DNA of 64,000 nucleotides from Halobacillus_A sp043497005 (GCF_043497005.1 NZ_JBIEKE010000001.1:682001-746000), one strand, 5' to 3'. Numbered from the stretch's first letter, positions 33,090 to 42,413 are shown. Program-made: numbers and translations. Notes: generated by a model from the sequence alone, not told the origin.

Positions 33090-34316
33090 ATGAAGGAATC
33101 GTGGAAAAAACCGTTGCTCTTTCTATTTGGAATCAGCTTATCAAACATAGGCGATTGGATTTATTTAATCGCCCTCAACTTAATCGTATTAGATATGACA
33201 GGGTCGCCTTTAGCTGTAGCGGCTCTCTATATTTTAAAACCACTTGCTGCGCTGTGCACGAATTTCTGGGCGGGAACGATCATTGACCGGCTGAATCAGC
33301 GGAATCTGATGTCGGGGCTGGATGTTATGAGAGCTGTGCTGATCTTTATCCTTCCTTCGTTATCCTCCGTCGGGCTGATCTATGCCGTCGTATTTCTGAT
33401 CAACATGGGAAGTTCGATATTTGAACCTGCCTCGATGACCTACATCACTAAATGGATCCCTTCAGAAAATAGAAAAAGATTTAATTCATTGAGAAGTCTC
33501 CTGGATTCCGGCGGCTTCTTACTAGGTCCGGCCGTAGCCGGTCTGCTGTTTATGCTCGGCACTCCGCACATGGCGCTCTATGTGAATGCTTTAACCTTTT
33601 TAGGATCAGGATGGATCACCCTGCTGCTGCCTAAACTGGAGGATGCATCTGTGAAACAGGAGCATTTATCATTAGGGCTGCTCAAGCAGGATTGGACCGT
33701 CGTACTGCGGTTTTCTCGGAACTTTCCCTATGTCATGGCGGTTTATTTTCTGTTCAGTCTTATGATGGTGATGGCGGCCGCTCTGGATTCGTTAGAGGCA
33801 GTTTTTTCTAAGGAAGTGCTGCAGTTATCAGACACGGAATATGGCTTTCTCGTAAGCATTGCAGGCTTTGGAATCGCAGCAGGGGCTGTGGTGAACATAT
33901 TATTTGCTCATAAAATGACCACTTCCTTTTTGATCGGAATGGGGTCATTATTCGTTTCATTCGGATATATAATATACGCCTTTTCCACTCATTTCACGGT
34001 GGCGGCGATAGGATTCATTGTGCTGGCGTTTTCGCTTGCTTTTGCCAATACAGGGTTTCACACCTTTTATCAAGAACGTGTTCCTGTACATGTAATGGGG
34101 AGGGTAGCGAGTATCTACGGCTTGATTGAGGCATTTTTTATCATTAGCGCCACGATATCGATAGGTGCGGCTGCTGAATTCGTGTCAATCCAGCTGGCAG
34201 TCATCGTTGGGGCGTTTATGATGCTGGTAGTTACTGGTGTACTCTGCTTTATAAGCTTTCATACTGCGAAACATTTTGCAGGAAAATTAGAAGAGCGTGA
34301 GGCTTTGAAGGCATGA
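33090..34316 (+). CDS. MFS transporter under T-box control
   Basis: Protein of 408 residues with about twelve membrane segments and the SLSNIGDWIYLIALNL start of the EntS/MFS_3 group. ATG 33090 has an AGGAGG site. The T-box terminator ends about 45 bases upstream, so expression should rise when a particular tRNA is uncharged. Import of an amino acid or peptide, or export of an antimetabolite, are both possible. Confidence 0.88.
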   Translation: MKESWKKPLLFLFGISLSNIGDWIYLIALNLIVLDMTGSPLAVAALYILKPLAALCTNFWAGTIIDRLNQRNLMSGLDVMRAVLIFILPSLSSVGLIYAVVFLINMGSSIFEPASMTYITKWIPSENRKRFNSLRSLLDSGGFLLGPAVAGLLFMLGTPHMALYVNALTFLGSGWITLLLPKLEDASVKQEHLSLGLLKQDWTVVLRFSRNFPYVMAVYFLFSLMMVMAAALDSLEAVFSKEVLQLSDTEYGFLVSIAGFGIAAGAVVNILFAHKMTTSFLIGMGSLFVSFGYIIYAFSTHFTVAAIGFIVLAFSLAFANTGFHTFYQERVPVHVMGRVASIYGLIEAFFIISATISIGAAAEFVSIQLAVIVGAFMMLVVTGVLCFISFHTAKHFAGKLEEREALKA

Positions 34317-34336
34317 GGCCTGCTTATTTTCAGTAT

Positions 34337-34385
34337 TTGACCAAAGTGGTCAATAGTGCTATGATTAAAATGACCATTTTGGTCA
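34337..34385 (+). promoter_or_regulatory. Promoter with two TetR operators
   Basis: TGACCAAAGTGGTCA (34338-34352) and TGACCATTTTGGTCA (34371-34385) are two palindromes sharing the TGACCA...TGGTCA arms. They flank or overlap TTGACC (-35), a 17-base spacer and TATGAT (-10). Confidence 0.88.
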
Positions 34386-34413
34386 AAGTGACTACGAAAG
34401 GAGATTTCCGGTC

Positions 34414-35034
34414 ATTAATTCCAACTTTCATAAATTAAAAAGTGAAAAGAAAGAACTGATTATTAACGCGGCCATAAAGGAATTTGTTCAAAATGGATTT
34501 GATAAAGCGTCAACAAACGACATTGTAAAAGAAGCAGGAATTTCGAAAGGATCGTTGTTTAATTATTTTAATAGCAAGAAAGATCTTTACGTATATTTAA
34601 TCGAATACAGTGTACAAATTATCGAGCAGCTTTATGAACAAATTGATTTAAGTGAAAGAGATCTATTTAAAAGACTCGAAAATATTGGCATACAGAAATT
34701 GTATATTCACAAAAAATACCCTCACGTATTTGATTTTCTGACGAATTCGATCCAGGAAGAATCGCCTGAAGTAAAAGATATTATTAAGGAAAAAGTTGAT
34801 GCTATCTATGAGCAGGGTACAAAGCTCATCTATCAAGATATTGATTACTCCAAATTCCGTGACGACATCGATGTCGAAAAGGCCATTGAAATCCTTAATT
34901 GGACGATGTTTGGATTTGGTGATAAAGCCATCCAGAAAATCGATACGTTTGAAAACATGATCGAATTTGGAGAGCAGTATCTTAAAGATTGGCAGCGTTA
35001 TGCTGAAATACTGAAGTTGAGTTTTTATAAATAA
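34414..35034 (+). CDS. TetR family regulator with an apparent ATT start
   Basis: The TetR homology begins upstream of any ATG, GTG or TTG. The family N-terminus (KKELIINAAIKEFVQNGF, then GISKGSLFNYFNSKKDLY) needs a start near 34414, where an ATT follows AAAGGAG at 10 bases. This gives 206 residues, normal for TetR. Either ATT is used, as in infC, or the start codon has mutated. A TTG at 34555 would cut the helix-turn-helix. It is followed by an ABC exporter that it probably represses through the two operators upstream. Confidence 0.78.
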   Translation: MNSNFHKLKSEKKELIINAAIKEFVQNGFDKASTNDIVKEAGISKGSLFNYFNSKKDLYVYLIEYSVQIIEQLYEQIDLSERDLFKRLENIGIQKLYIHKKYPHVFDFLTNSIQEESPEVKDIIKEKVDAIYEQGTKLIYQDIDYSKFRDDIDVEKAIEILNWTMFGFGDKAIQKIDTFENMIEFGEQYLKDWQRYAEILKLSFYK

Positions 35035-35081
35035 GCGCACTGCTGAGAAGAACATTTTAAGGAAAAAGGAGTGTTTGTGTT

Positions 35082-35963
35082 ATGCCGGAAATTGTAAATA
35101 TCCAGGGGCTGCAAAAAACATTCGGTAAGTTTGAGGCGTTACGTGACGTGACATTTAAGGTCAATGCTGGAGAAGTGGTCGGTTTTATCGGCCCTAATGG
35201 AGCTGGTAAATCTACGACTCTGCGGATTTTACTTGGTATTATTAAACGAGATGCCGGGATGGCTGAAATCTTTGGCAAGGACGTCTGGAAAGACAGCATT
35301 GAAATTCACAAACGCATTTCCTACGTGCCGGGAGATGTCACCTTGTGGGGGAACCTGACAGGCGGGGAAATTATTGATTTATTTCTTAAATTGCACGGTG
35401 GCGGAGATAAGCAGAAACGCGATGAGTTAATTAAACGTTTTGAGCTCGATCCTAAGAAAAAAGCCAAGGGCTATTCAAAAGGGAATCGTCAAAAGGTTGG
35501 TTTAATTGCAGCATTAGCTGCTGATTCGGATTTGTATATTTTCGATGAACCGACATCCGGGCTTGATCCTTTGATGGAGGCGATTTTTCAAGAAGAAGTT
35601 GAAAAAATCAAAGAAACCGGTAAATCCATCCTGTTATCGTCTCATATTTTGAGTGAAGTAGAACGCCTGGCCGACAGGGTCGTTATCATTCGCCAGGGGG
35701 AAATTGTAGAATCGGGCAGTCTGGATGAATTACGCCACTTGACGCGTTCTACCATCACGTTAGCAACAGCAGGTGATGTGTCTGAAATGGCCCATGTAGA
35801 GGGTGTATTTGATTTCGAACAAAAAGATAATCAGGCGACATTTTCAGCGGATCAAAAATACCTTGATGATATTTTAAGAGAAGCAAGCAGACTGGGTGTC
35901 AACAAATTTGAATCTGTGCCGCCGACTCTTGAGGATTTGTTTATGCGACATTATGAAGGATAA
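35082..35963 (+). CDS. ABC exporter ATP-binding protein
   Basis: Protein of 293 residues with Walker A GPNGAGKST, a shortened signature YSKGNRQK and Walker B LYIFDEPTSGLDP. It belongs to the drug-export CcmA group. It is followed by a large permease gene after 25 bases, within the TetR-controlled operon. Confidence 0.92.
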   Translation: MPEIVNIQGLQKTFGKFEALRDVTFKVNAGEVVGFIGPNGAGKSTTLRILLGIIKRDAGMAEIFGKDVWKDSIEIHKRISYVPGDVTLWGNLTGGEIIDLFLKLHGGGDKQKRDELIKRFELDPKKKAKGYSKGNRQKVGLIAALAADSDLYIFDEPTSGLDPLMEAIFQEEVEKIKETGKSILLSSHILSEVERLADRVVIIRQGEIVESGSLDELRHLTRSTITLATAGDVSEMAHVEGVFDFEQKDNQATFSADQKYLDDILREASRLGVNKFESVPPTLEDLFMRHYEG

Positions 35964-35988
35964 CAGTCTGAAAGGGGGATGAACGACG

Positions 35989-37602
35989 ATGAAGGAAAAA
36001 TTTGCAGGCTGGAACATCCTGTTCCTGCTTTACTTAAAACGAGATTGGAAAAAAATAATCGTCTGGGTGGCAGGACTCGGCTTATTTTCAGCTGCCTACG
36101 TTCCAGCTTTTGAAGAAATAGCAAAAGGCCAGGGCCTGATTGGAATGTATGAAACATTACAAAACCCTGCGATGACAGCCATGGTAGGTCCTACGCCGGT
36201 AGAAACAGCGGAGGCGTATACGTTAGGAGCCATGTACTCCCATGAAATGTTACTGTTCTGCGGAATATTCGCCATGGTCCTTTCAGTTTTGCACGTGGTA
36301 GGTCATACACGGAAAGAGGAGAATCTTGGACTGACTGAAATCATACGCTCCTTTCAAATTGGACGCCAGGCAAACTCTCTTGCCACCATGATGGAAGTTG
36401 TTTTTATTAATCTATTATTAGCGCTGTTGATCAGCGGCGTCATGATTAGTTTCGGAGTGGATACAATATCAGTGGAAGGCTCCCTTTTATTCGGTGCTTC
36501 GATCGGAATGGCTGGCATGATCGGTGCCGGGATTGCGCTGGTGATGGCACAAATTATGCCTGCTTCCTCGGGAGCCACAGGATCAGCCCTTGGGATCATA
36601 GGACTCCTTTACATTATTCGTGCAGGAACCGATGTCTCAAATGTGGACCTGTCCATGGTTAATCCTTTAGGATGGACGTATTTAACCTATCCCTTCACGG
36701 AAAATAACGGGATGCTGCTTATTTATGCGTTGGTGTTCAGTCTGGTCATGGTCGTCATCGCGTTTGCCCTGGAAGGAGCACGCGATATGGGCGCCGGCTA
36801 TCTTCCAGAAAGAGGAGGACGGGAAAGAGCCAAGAAATCATTATTGTCTGTCCACGGTTTGTTTATCAAGTTAAACAAAGGTGTAATGATTAGCTGGCTG
36901 ATTGCATTTGTCCTTATGGGAGCAGCCTATGGTTCCATATATGGCGATATGCAGACCTTTATTGAGAGTAATGAAATCGTGCAGCAGATGTTTGCGAACT
37001 CCGAAGCCTCGATTGAAGAATCATTCACGGGGACGATTATGGTCGTCATGACTGCCCTCGTTTCTATTTTGCCAATTGTCATTGTCAATAAACTTTTCGC
37101 TGAAGAAAGCCGGTCACACTTAAGTCAGCTTTACGCCACTAGAGTCACACGAAGCCGATTCTACTGGACTAGTATCAGTTTATCCATCTTTGCAGGCGTA
37201 GCAGGAATTGTATTAGCTGCAGGCAGTCTTGGAGGTACAGCTATCGCTGCCATGGAAGATACAACAACGATGGGGATGATGGATTTCCTCGCTGCCGGCT
37301 TTAACTTTTTACCATCTGTCTTATTCTTTACCGGTTTAGCGGCTTTAGCCCTCGGCTGGGCACCTAAACTAGGTAAGATGGTTTACGTGTATCTTGCCTA
37401 TTCCTTTTTGCTAAACTACTTTGGAGGTATAGCAGACTTACCCGAATGGTTGTTAAATACAGCGATCCAGAGCTGGATCCCGCGAATACCATTAGAGGAT
37501 TTTGATCTGTTGATTTTTGTTATTATCACAGCGGCCAGTATCGCTATGATGGTCATTGGCCACTTTGGTTATAATCGACGGGATTTGGTTGAAGGAGCTT
37601 AG
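35989..37602 (+). CDS. ABC exporter permease (large, polyketide-antibiotic type)
   Basis: Protein of 537 residues with about twelve hydrophobic segments in two halves, as in large single-chain ABC-2 permeases for polyketide antibiotics. It works with the ATPase encoded just upstream. Its last 60 or so bases and the downstream terminator are copied at 39930-40131 and, in part, at 44997-45078. Confidence 0.9.
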   Translation: MKEKFAGWNILFLLYLKRDWKKIIVWVAGLGLFSAAYVPAFEEIAKGQGLIGMYETLQNPAMTAMVGPTPVETAEAYTLGAMYSHEMLLFCGIFAMVLSVLHVVGHTRKEENLGLTEIIRSFQIGRQANSLATMMEVVFINLLLALLISGVMISFGVDTISVEGSLLFGASIGMAGMIGAGIALVMAQIMPASSGATGSALGIIGLLYIIRAGTDVSNVDLSMVNPLGWTYLTYPFTENNGMLLIYALVFSLVMVVIAFALEGARDMGAGYLPERGGRERAKKSLLSVHGLFIKLNKGVMISWLIAFVLMGAAYGSIYGDMQTFIESNEIVQQMFANSEASIEESFTGTIMVVMTALVSILPIVIVNKLFAEESRSHLSQLYATRVTRSRFYWTSISLSIFAGVAGIVLAAGSLGGTAIAAMEDTTTMGMMDFLAAGFNFLPSVLFFTGLAALALGWAPKLGKMVYVYLAYSFLLNYFGGIADLPEWLLNTAIQSWIPRIPLEDFDLLIFVIITAASIAMMVIGHFGYNRRDLVEGA

Positions 37603-37659
37603 GCTTGACCGCGAGTTTTAATCCAATGCGAGGTGCCAATTTGCAGTGATTCAATAGAA

Positions 37660-37699
37660 GAGAGCGATTGTCTAGAAATAGATATCGCTCTTTCTTTTT
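37660..37699 (+). terminator. Intrinsic terminator of the TetR-ABC operon
   Basis: AGAGCGAT-TGTCTA pairs with TAGA-TATCGCTCT, followed by TTCTTTTT. The GCGAT/ATCGC stem resembles the hairpins of the repeat modules downstream. Confidence 0.88.
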
Positions 37700-37824
37700 G
37701 GCTCTGTTAAAGTTCATTGTTGATATTTAAATGACAGGTTATCTATCTTTACGATTTATCCAATGAAGCTTAGAATGTTGTTTATTGTTCCCTCATAATA
37801 GATGATAGCGAGGAGTGGTGATTG

Positions 37825-38100
37825 TTGAAAAAGAATCTGGCTCTAGTCTCTTTATTATTAATAGTCGCTTCAATAGTTGTATTTTTGGTTATTGTATGGC
37901 TATTGAATCTGGTACTTGGACCATGGTCATTTTTATTATTGGGTTCTCTTTTACTTGCCTCTTTTATTACTGCACTGAAAAGCGAGAAGGGTTTTTTAAA
38001 AATAATTGCTTTAATTATTTCATCTATTGCTATGGTGTTTTTTGTGTGCATAGTGATGTATATTGTTTTAATGATTTTTTTAGGTAATTTTGGGACCTAA
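37825..38100 (+). CDS. Small membrane protein (91 residues)
   Basis: Three hydrophobic segments starting LKKNLALVSLLLIVASI. Two adjacent TTG codons (37822 and 37825) can start it after AGGAG. First of the small genes in the repeat-rich region; no family recognised. Confidence 0.6.
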   Translation: MKKNLALVSLLLIVASIVVFLVIVWLLNLVLGPWSFLLLGSLLLASFITALKSEKGFLKIIALIISSIAMVFFVCIVMYIVLMIFLGNFGT

Positions 38101-38124
38101 AGCATGTGTATAAGGAACATTTAA

Positions 38125-38216
38125 ACTAACGGCTGTTAAAGTAAAAGAAAAGTAAGAGGTATCTCGAAGCCGAGTCTTATGCTGATTGGGGCGATTATTC
38201 AATAAGAATAGTGGCC
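38125..38216 (+). repeat. Intergenic module A (palindrome plus hairpin)
   Basis: Contains CTAACGGC, then ATCTCGAAGCCGAGTCTT, then GGGGCGATTATTCAATAAG. The same three motifs recur in modules B, D, F and H. Confidence 0.75.
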
Positions 38217-38464
38217 TTCTTTCATTTTTAGAATCGGGAAGGATAGTGGAAAGTTAAACGATCTTAAAGAAAAAAATACTCGATGAGATACCGAGTAAAC
38301 TAATGTTATTTTACTGAAAGCCAAATAAAAAAGGTTAGAGTGTTTACAATGGCTCTAAGACTATTGGATTTATCCAAGTTCCACTATATGATCAATTGCC
38401 ATAACCATATCAAACGTCACTCTTTATCACTTAGCAACTTATTTGCTTTATCCTTCCTTACCAT

Positions 38465-38887
38465 TTACTCGCCAAGGTAAGTTTTTTGTAAAAACTCAAC
38501 AGATTGTTTGATTAAAGTCTTTAACACTTCTAAATCAATGTCCTCAAGTTTATTGACATACACGCATGCTTTTCCTGTTTTATGTTTTCCTAAGTCTTTC
38601 AGCAACTCCTCACGATCTGGATCGCCCGTCGCAAAATACAAGCTTAAGCTAGCTTTTCTGGGGGAAAAGCCTACAAGAAGAAATTCCCCTTCATGGCCAG
38701 ATTTATATTTGTAATGATAGGATCCAAAGCCAATAATACTTGTCCCCCACATTTTCGCTTTGTATCCTGTGGTTTCTGTGAAAATGTCTAACAATTTATA
38801 GGCATCATCGCGCTTTTTAGGATTATCAACTTTTTCTAAGAATTCTATGACATTCCCGTCGTTTTCTTTTGTTTTTAGTTCGTACAT
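38465..38887 (-). CDS. DUF1801 domain protein
   Basis: Protein of 140 residues with MWGTSIIGFGSYHYKY and the FSPRKASLSLYF stretch typical of DUF1801 (YdhG-like) proteins, whose function is unknown. GAGGAG precedes ATG 38887. It is on the minus strand, unlike nearly all other genes in the array. Confidence 0.88.
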   Translation of the reverse strand: MYELKTKENDGNVIEFLEKVDNPKKRDDAYKLLDIFTETTGYKAKMWGTSIIGFGSYHYKYKSGHEGEFLLVGFSPRKASLSLYFATGDPDREELLKDLGKHKTGKACVYVNKLEDIDLEVLKTLIKQSVEFLQKTYLGE

Positions 38888-39030
38888 TTTCAGCGCTCCT
38901 CTTTTCCGGTTTTTAGTCATACTATATTATTCCATAAAGATAAAGAATCACCTGCAACATTTTCAATAGAAAAACCCCCAACTATTTTAAATAGGACACA
39001 ACTAGAGAAGAAATCAACCATTCCTGGAGT

Positions 39031-39137
39031 ATTTCGAAATCAATACCTTATTCTATTAAAAGGGGCAAAAGCTGCACAGTGGCTATCGCTTCTTGTGCTA
39101 ACGGGCGGGTTTGTGGAAGACTCAGTTTTGCGATAAA
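39031..39137 (+). repeat. Intergenic module B
   Basis: ATTTCGAAATCAATACCTT, then GGGGCAAAAGCTGCACAGTG paired with GGCTATCGCTTCTTG, then GCTAACGGGCGGG. An inverted copy of the palindrome (GAAGACTCAGTTTTGCGATA) follows. Confidence 0.75.
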
Positions 39138-39244
39138 GTGTGAAAATATGCTCTTATTAATGATAAATGGGAGGTTAATTGTATAGCTTTATCGTATGAT
39201 ATAATACAAATAAGAATAACGATGATTTAGGTGGTGGATTTATT

Positions 39245-39442
39245 ATGCTTGAATACAACGAACACTCAAGTAAAAGAAAATATGGTTGGGTTAATCAATG
39301 GGCTAAAATGACGGGAGAAAGAGCCAAAATAGATGCTAAAGTAAACAATACCTCCATTGTTTATGCTACAAAAGATGGATTAGTCAAAGAATTCCCTAAT
39401 GGTGAGATAAAACCATATACTGAAGAAGATCTGGAAAAATAA
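39245..39442 (+). CDS. Probable antitoxin-like partner of a zeta-type toxin
   Basis: 65 residues, charged, starting MLEYNEHSSKRKYGWVNQWA. GGTGGTGG precedes ATG. It lies 25 bases before a broken zeta-toxin-like kinase gene. I infer it is the antitoxin or chaperone of that pair, from position and size. It is intact although the toxin is not. Confidence 0.65.
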   Translation: MLEYNEHSSKRKYGWVNQWAKMTGERAKIDAKVNNTSIVYATKDGLVKEFPNGEIKPYTEEDLEK

Positions 39443-39467
39443 AAAAAGCTCTAGTGACAAACCAATA

Positions 39468-39866
39468 ATGTACGTTTTTGCAGGTAACAATGAAAGCGGG
39501 AAAAAGCACAATACGAAATCTAATTATAGACAAGATTGGTATTGAGACGAATATAGATCCAGACGGAATTGCAAGACATTTAGATCAATCTAATCCGGAG
39601 TCCAAGCAGGCCGGTCAGCCATTAAATTAGCCAAAGATTGTATTAAAAATAAGAGGAGTTTCTCTGTAGAAACGACACTTTCAGGAAGGACATTTCTGCA
39701 AAGAATTAAAACAGCTCGAGAAAATGGTTTTGAAATAACGATGTTTTATCTTGGATTAGAAGATGTTCAACAGAATATTGAACGAGTTGCTTTGCGAGTG
39801 CAAAACGGGGGACATCATATTCCCACGGAAGACATCCTTAATAGACATGTGAAGTCAAAAGAATAT
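39468..39866 (+). pseudogene. Zeta-toxin-like kinase, frameshifted and truncated
   Basis: Reading across frames gives MYVFAGNNESGKSTIRNLII, then NIDPDGIARHLDQSNPES, SVETTLSGRTFLQRIK and HHIPTEDILNRHV. This matches P-loop zeta-toxin/UDP-GlcNAc-kinase-like proteins. An extra A in the run near 39507 breaks the P-loop frame. A one-base loss near 39625 breaks it again. The 3' end stops at the boundary of a GGTACCTGACCCC repeat (39864). Confidence 0.85.
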
Positions 39867-39924
39867 CGGTACCTGACCCCCGCTCTGCTAAAGTGGTAAC
39901 GCACCGGGGGTCAGACGCCGACAT
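39864..39924. repeat. GGTACCTGACCCC palindromic element, copy R1
   Basis: Begins ATATCGGTACCTGACCCC and ends GGGGGTCAGACGCCGACAT. R2 at 40249 is identical over about 60 bases. It interrupts the zeta-toxin relic. Confidence 0.9.
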
Positions 39925-39929
39925 TTTTG

Positions 39930-40131
39930 GTTATAATCGACGGGATTTGGTTGAAGGAGCTTAGGCTTGACCGGGAGTAGAAATCCAATGCAAGGAACCA
40001 ATTTGTAGTGATTCAATAGAAGAGGGCGATTGTCTAGAAATAGATATCGCTCTTTTTTTGGCTCTTTTAAAGTTCATTGTTGATATGTGAATGATAGGTT
40101 TTCTATCTTTACGATTTATCCAATGAATCTT
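39930..40131 (+). repeat. Copy of the 3' end of the ABC permease gene plus terminator
   Basis: About 200 bases starting GGTTATAATCGACGGGATTT match 37567-37768 closely, including the stop codon, the AGAGCGAT terminator (here GAGGGCGATTG...) and the following spacer. Differences are scattered, so the copy is not recent. It abuts R1. Confidence 0.88.
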
Positions 40132-40150
40132 GTTCAACTAATGGGTATAT

Positions 40151-40209
40151 ATCTCGGAACTGAGTCTTTAAAAAACGGCCAAAATTGTTGAAGACTCAGT
40201 TTCGAGACA
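40151..40209. repeat. Inverted pair of the array palindrome (module C)
   Basis: ATCTCGGAACTGAGTCTTT and, 21 bases later, AAGACTCAGTTTCGAGACA form a 19-bp stem. It is the same palindrome family as in modules A, F and H, here in an inverted pair. Confidence 0.8.
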
Positions 40210-40248
40210 ATATCATTTTTGGGACATTTTTGAATGATTGCAATTAAA

Positions 40249-40312
40249 ATATCGGTACCTGACCCCCGCTCTGCTAAAGTGGTAACGCACCGGGGGTCAG
40301 ACGCCGACATTT
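40249..40312. repeat. GGTACCTGACCCC palindromic element, copy R2
   Basis: Identical to R1 over its length. It abuts the LysE-family fragment. Confidence 0.9.
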
Positions 40313-40423
40313 AATTACATTAGTTCGTGGTTTAAAAAACCTTTTGTTGAAAGGATCTTTGAACGAATAACGGGAATTGCACTCATTTCTTTAGGAATAA
40401 AGCTAGCTTTTGAAAAAAATTAA
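40310..40423 (+). pseudogene. C-terminal fragment of a LysE/RhtB family exporter
   Basis: In-frame residues SSWFKKPFVERIFERITG, then IALISLGIKLAFEKN and a stop match the conserved C-terminus of LysE-type translocators. All upstream coding sequence is absent; the fragment starts exactly at R2. Confidence 0.75.
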
Positions 40424-40515
40424 TTTTATTAGAATCATTGAGTTCATTTAGAGATATCTTCTTTTTTAAAATGGGATTCAACGATTTTACAAGCTTCAAC
40501 TTCATAAAGTTTATA

Positions 40516-40618
40516 TAATCTTGAATTCAAGTATTCCTGAAAAGGGGCGATTGTTCAATAAGAGCAATCGCTTTTTTGCTAACGGGCAGGTTTGTGTAAG
40601 ACTCAGTTTCGAGATAAT
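40516..40618 (+). repeat. Intergenic module D
   Basis: TCTTGAATTCAAGTATTCC, then GGGGCGATTGTTCAATAAG paired with AGAGCAATCGCTTTTTTG, then GCTAACGGGCAGG. An inverted palindrome (AAGACTCAGTTTCGAGATA) follows. This is the most complete module. Confidence 0.82.
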
Positions 40619-40695
40619 CTAAACATTATTGTATAAAAATAAATATTTATGTATAATAATTCGAAAATAACAAAAGGGAGGATTACTTAAAAAAC

Positions 40696-41304
40696 ATGAA
40701 TCTAATACCAGAATCTAGAAATATTACAGACTATTTAGAAGAAACAGAGGTCGTAAATTATTCTCACCCCTCAATTAAAGATATTGCGACGGTATTATTT
40801 AATAATGAGCAGACAGAAATTGAAAAGGTCAAAGTGGCTTTTGAATTTGTACGAGATGAAGTTTCTCACTCCTGGGATATTCAAGGTACACGTGTTACTT
40901 GTACAGCAGCTGAGGTATTAAAACATAAGGAAGGTATATGTTATGCAAAATCTAACTTATTAGCTGCGCTATTAAGGGGGGAAGGAATACCGACTGGATT
41001 CTGTTATCAAAGGTTGATGATCTTTGATACACCAGATAAGGGCTATTCTCTTCATACTCTAAATGGAGTATTTCTGAGTTCGTATAATCGGTGGGTAAGA
41101 ATAGATGCTCGTGGGAATAAACCTGGAGTTCAAGCAGAATTTTCTCTTGATGTAGAAAAATTAGCTTTTTCAGTTCAAGAAAAATTTGATGAGAAAGATT
41201 ACTCTACGATTTATACAAAACCTAATGATAAGACTATTGCTACTTTACAGGCAAACACAAACGCGATAAAGATGTATAAATATCATCTCCCTGATTATTT
41301 ATAA
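40696..41304 (+). CDS. Transglutaminase-like cysteine protease-fold protein
   Basis: Protein of 202 residues with the transglutaminase-like triad Cys82 (GICYAKSN), His120 (YSLHTLNGV) and Asp137 (WVRIDARGN). Likely a peptidase or amidase; no signal peptide. A GGGAGG site precedes ATG at a rather long distance (about 13 bases). It lies between modules D and E. Confidence 0.85.
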   Translation: MNLIPESRNITDYLEETEVVNYSHPSIKDIATVLFNNEQTEIEKVKVAFEFVRDEVSHSWDIQGTRVTCTAAEVLKHKEGICYAKSNLLAALLRGEGIPTGFCYQRLMIFDTPDKGYSLHTLNGVFLSSYNRWVRIDARGNKPGVQAEFSLDVEKLAFSVQEKFDEKDYSTIYTKPNDKTIATLQANTNAIKMYKYHLPDYL

Positions 41305-41449
41305 TGATTATGTGGAGGTAGAGTGAAAAAATCGGCGCGTAGAGCTGAAGCTCTCGTTGTAGACACCGATTAATACAAGATATTTATAAAACAGGTTTTC
41401 CGTTTGTTTTAATAAGTTTACTTAACATGTACAAAAAGAAGGTATTGAA

Positions 41450-41908
41450 ATGTGTGTATCAATAAAAAAGGCTAATCTGAATGAGGCTCCACTTGTAGCA
41501 GAAATGGCAGCAGAACTTTTTTCAGAATTGAGTGAGAGAACTGTCTGTAAAAATGAAGTGTTAGATGTTTGTGAGGATTTACTAAACAAAGAAAATCACC
41601 TTTACACAGTATTTTTGGCATTTAAAGAAGAAGAATGTATCGGAATGATTTCCGTTCAAGAAGTAACGTCCTTATATGCACGAGGCTCTATGGGTGTTAT
41701 TCAAGAACTATATGTACGGCCTGATGTGAGATCTGACGGATTAGGTGATAAACTTATTCAAGCTGTAAAAGAACAAGGATCCAAATGCGGTTGGAAAATC
41801 ATTGAAGTAGGTGCACCTAATCCGGAAAAGTGGAGCAGGACGGTCTCTTTTTATAAAGGAAAGGGTTTTGAAGAAAAAGGTCCACGCCTTAGACTCAAAT
41901 TGACGTAA
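41450..41908 (+). CDS. GNAT acetyltransferase
   Basis: Protein of 152 residues with IQELYVRPDVRSDGLGDKLI (motif A) and VSFYKGKGF near the end. Small-molecule acetyltransferase of unknown substrate, in the repeat array. Confidence 0.85.
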   Translation: MCVSIKKANLNEAPLVAEMAAELFSELSERTVCKNEVLDVCEDLLNKENHLYTVFLAFKEEECIGMISVQEVTSLYARGSMGVIQELYVRPDVRSDGLGDKLIQAVKEQGSKCGWKIIEVGAPNPEKWSRTVSFYKGKGFEEKGPRLRLKLT

Positions 41909-41945
41909 CTCTTAGTATCAAGTCTTACAAATAAGGGGGGAGTAA

Positions 41946-42413
41946 ATGATTATTAATTTCGCAAGCAATACAGATGGTCCAATAATTCATGAATTAATGA
42001 TTAAGGCATTTATGGAGTATAACCAAGAAATTCCTCCGTCGAGTGCCTTAGAAGAAACTGCTCAATCAGTTTCTAAGGCCCTTGAGGAAGGTGAAAAAGG
42101 GCTTATAGCTTATGAAGGAAATAAACCAGTTGGTATGGTGCGATTTCACATTAAAAATAAGGTCCTATATTTTTATCGTTTATCAGTTATTCCAAAAGAA
42201 CGAGGAAAAGGAATTGCAAAAAAGATCTTAAAATTAATAGAGAATTATGCAAATAAGGAAGGCCTACCTTCAATTCGATGTAAAGTTCGTAGGAGTGGGA
42301 CAAAGAACATAAATTTATATAGCTCCATAGGTTATGATGTTTACGATGAAGAGGTTGTACATAAACAAAATGGTATAAATATAAAAGTTGTCACCATGAA
42401 GAAAGATCTTTAG
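41946..42413 (+). CDS. GNAT acetyltransferase
   Basis: Protein of 155 residues with FYRLSVIPKERGKGIAKKIL (acetyl-CoA loop) and NLYSSIGYDVYDEE at the end. AAGGGGGG precedes ATG. It is adjacent to another GNAT gene, with little similarity outside the fold. Confidence 0.87.
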   Translation: MIINFASNTDGPIIHELMIKAFMEYNQEIPPSSALEETAQSVSKALEEGEKGLIAYEGNKPVGMVRFHIKNKVLYFYRLSVIPKERGKGIAKKILKLIENYANKEGLPSIRCKVRRSGTKNINLYSSIGYDVYDEEVVHKQNGINIKVVTMKKDL

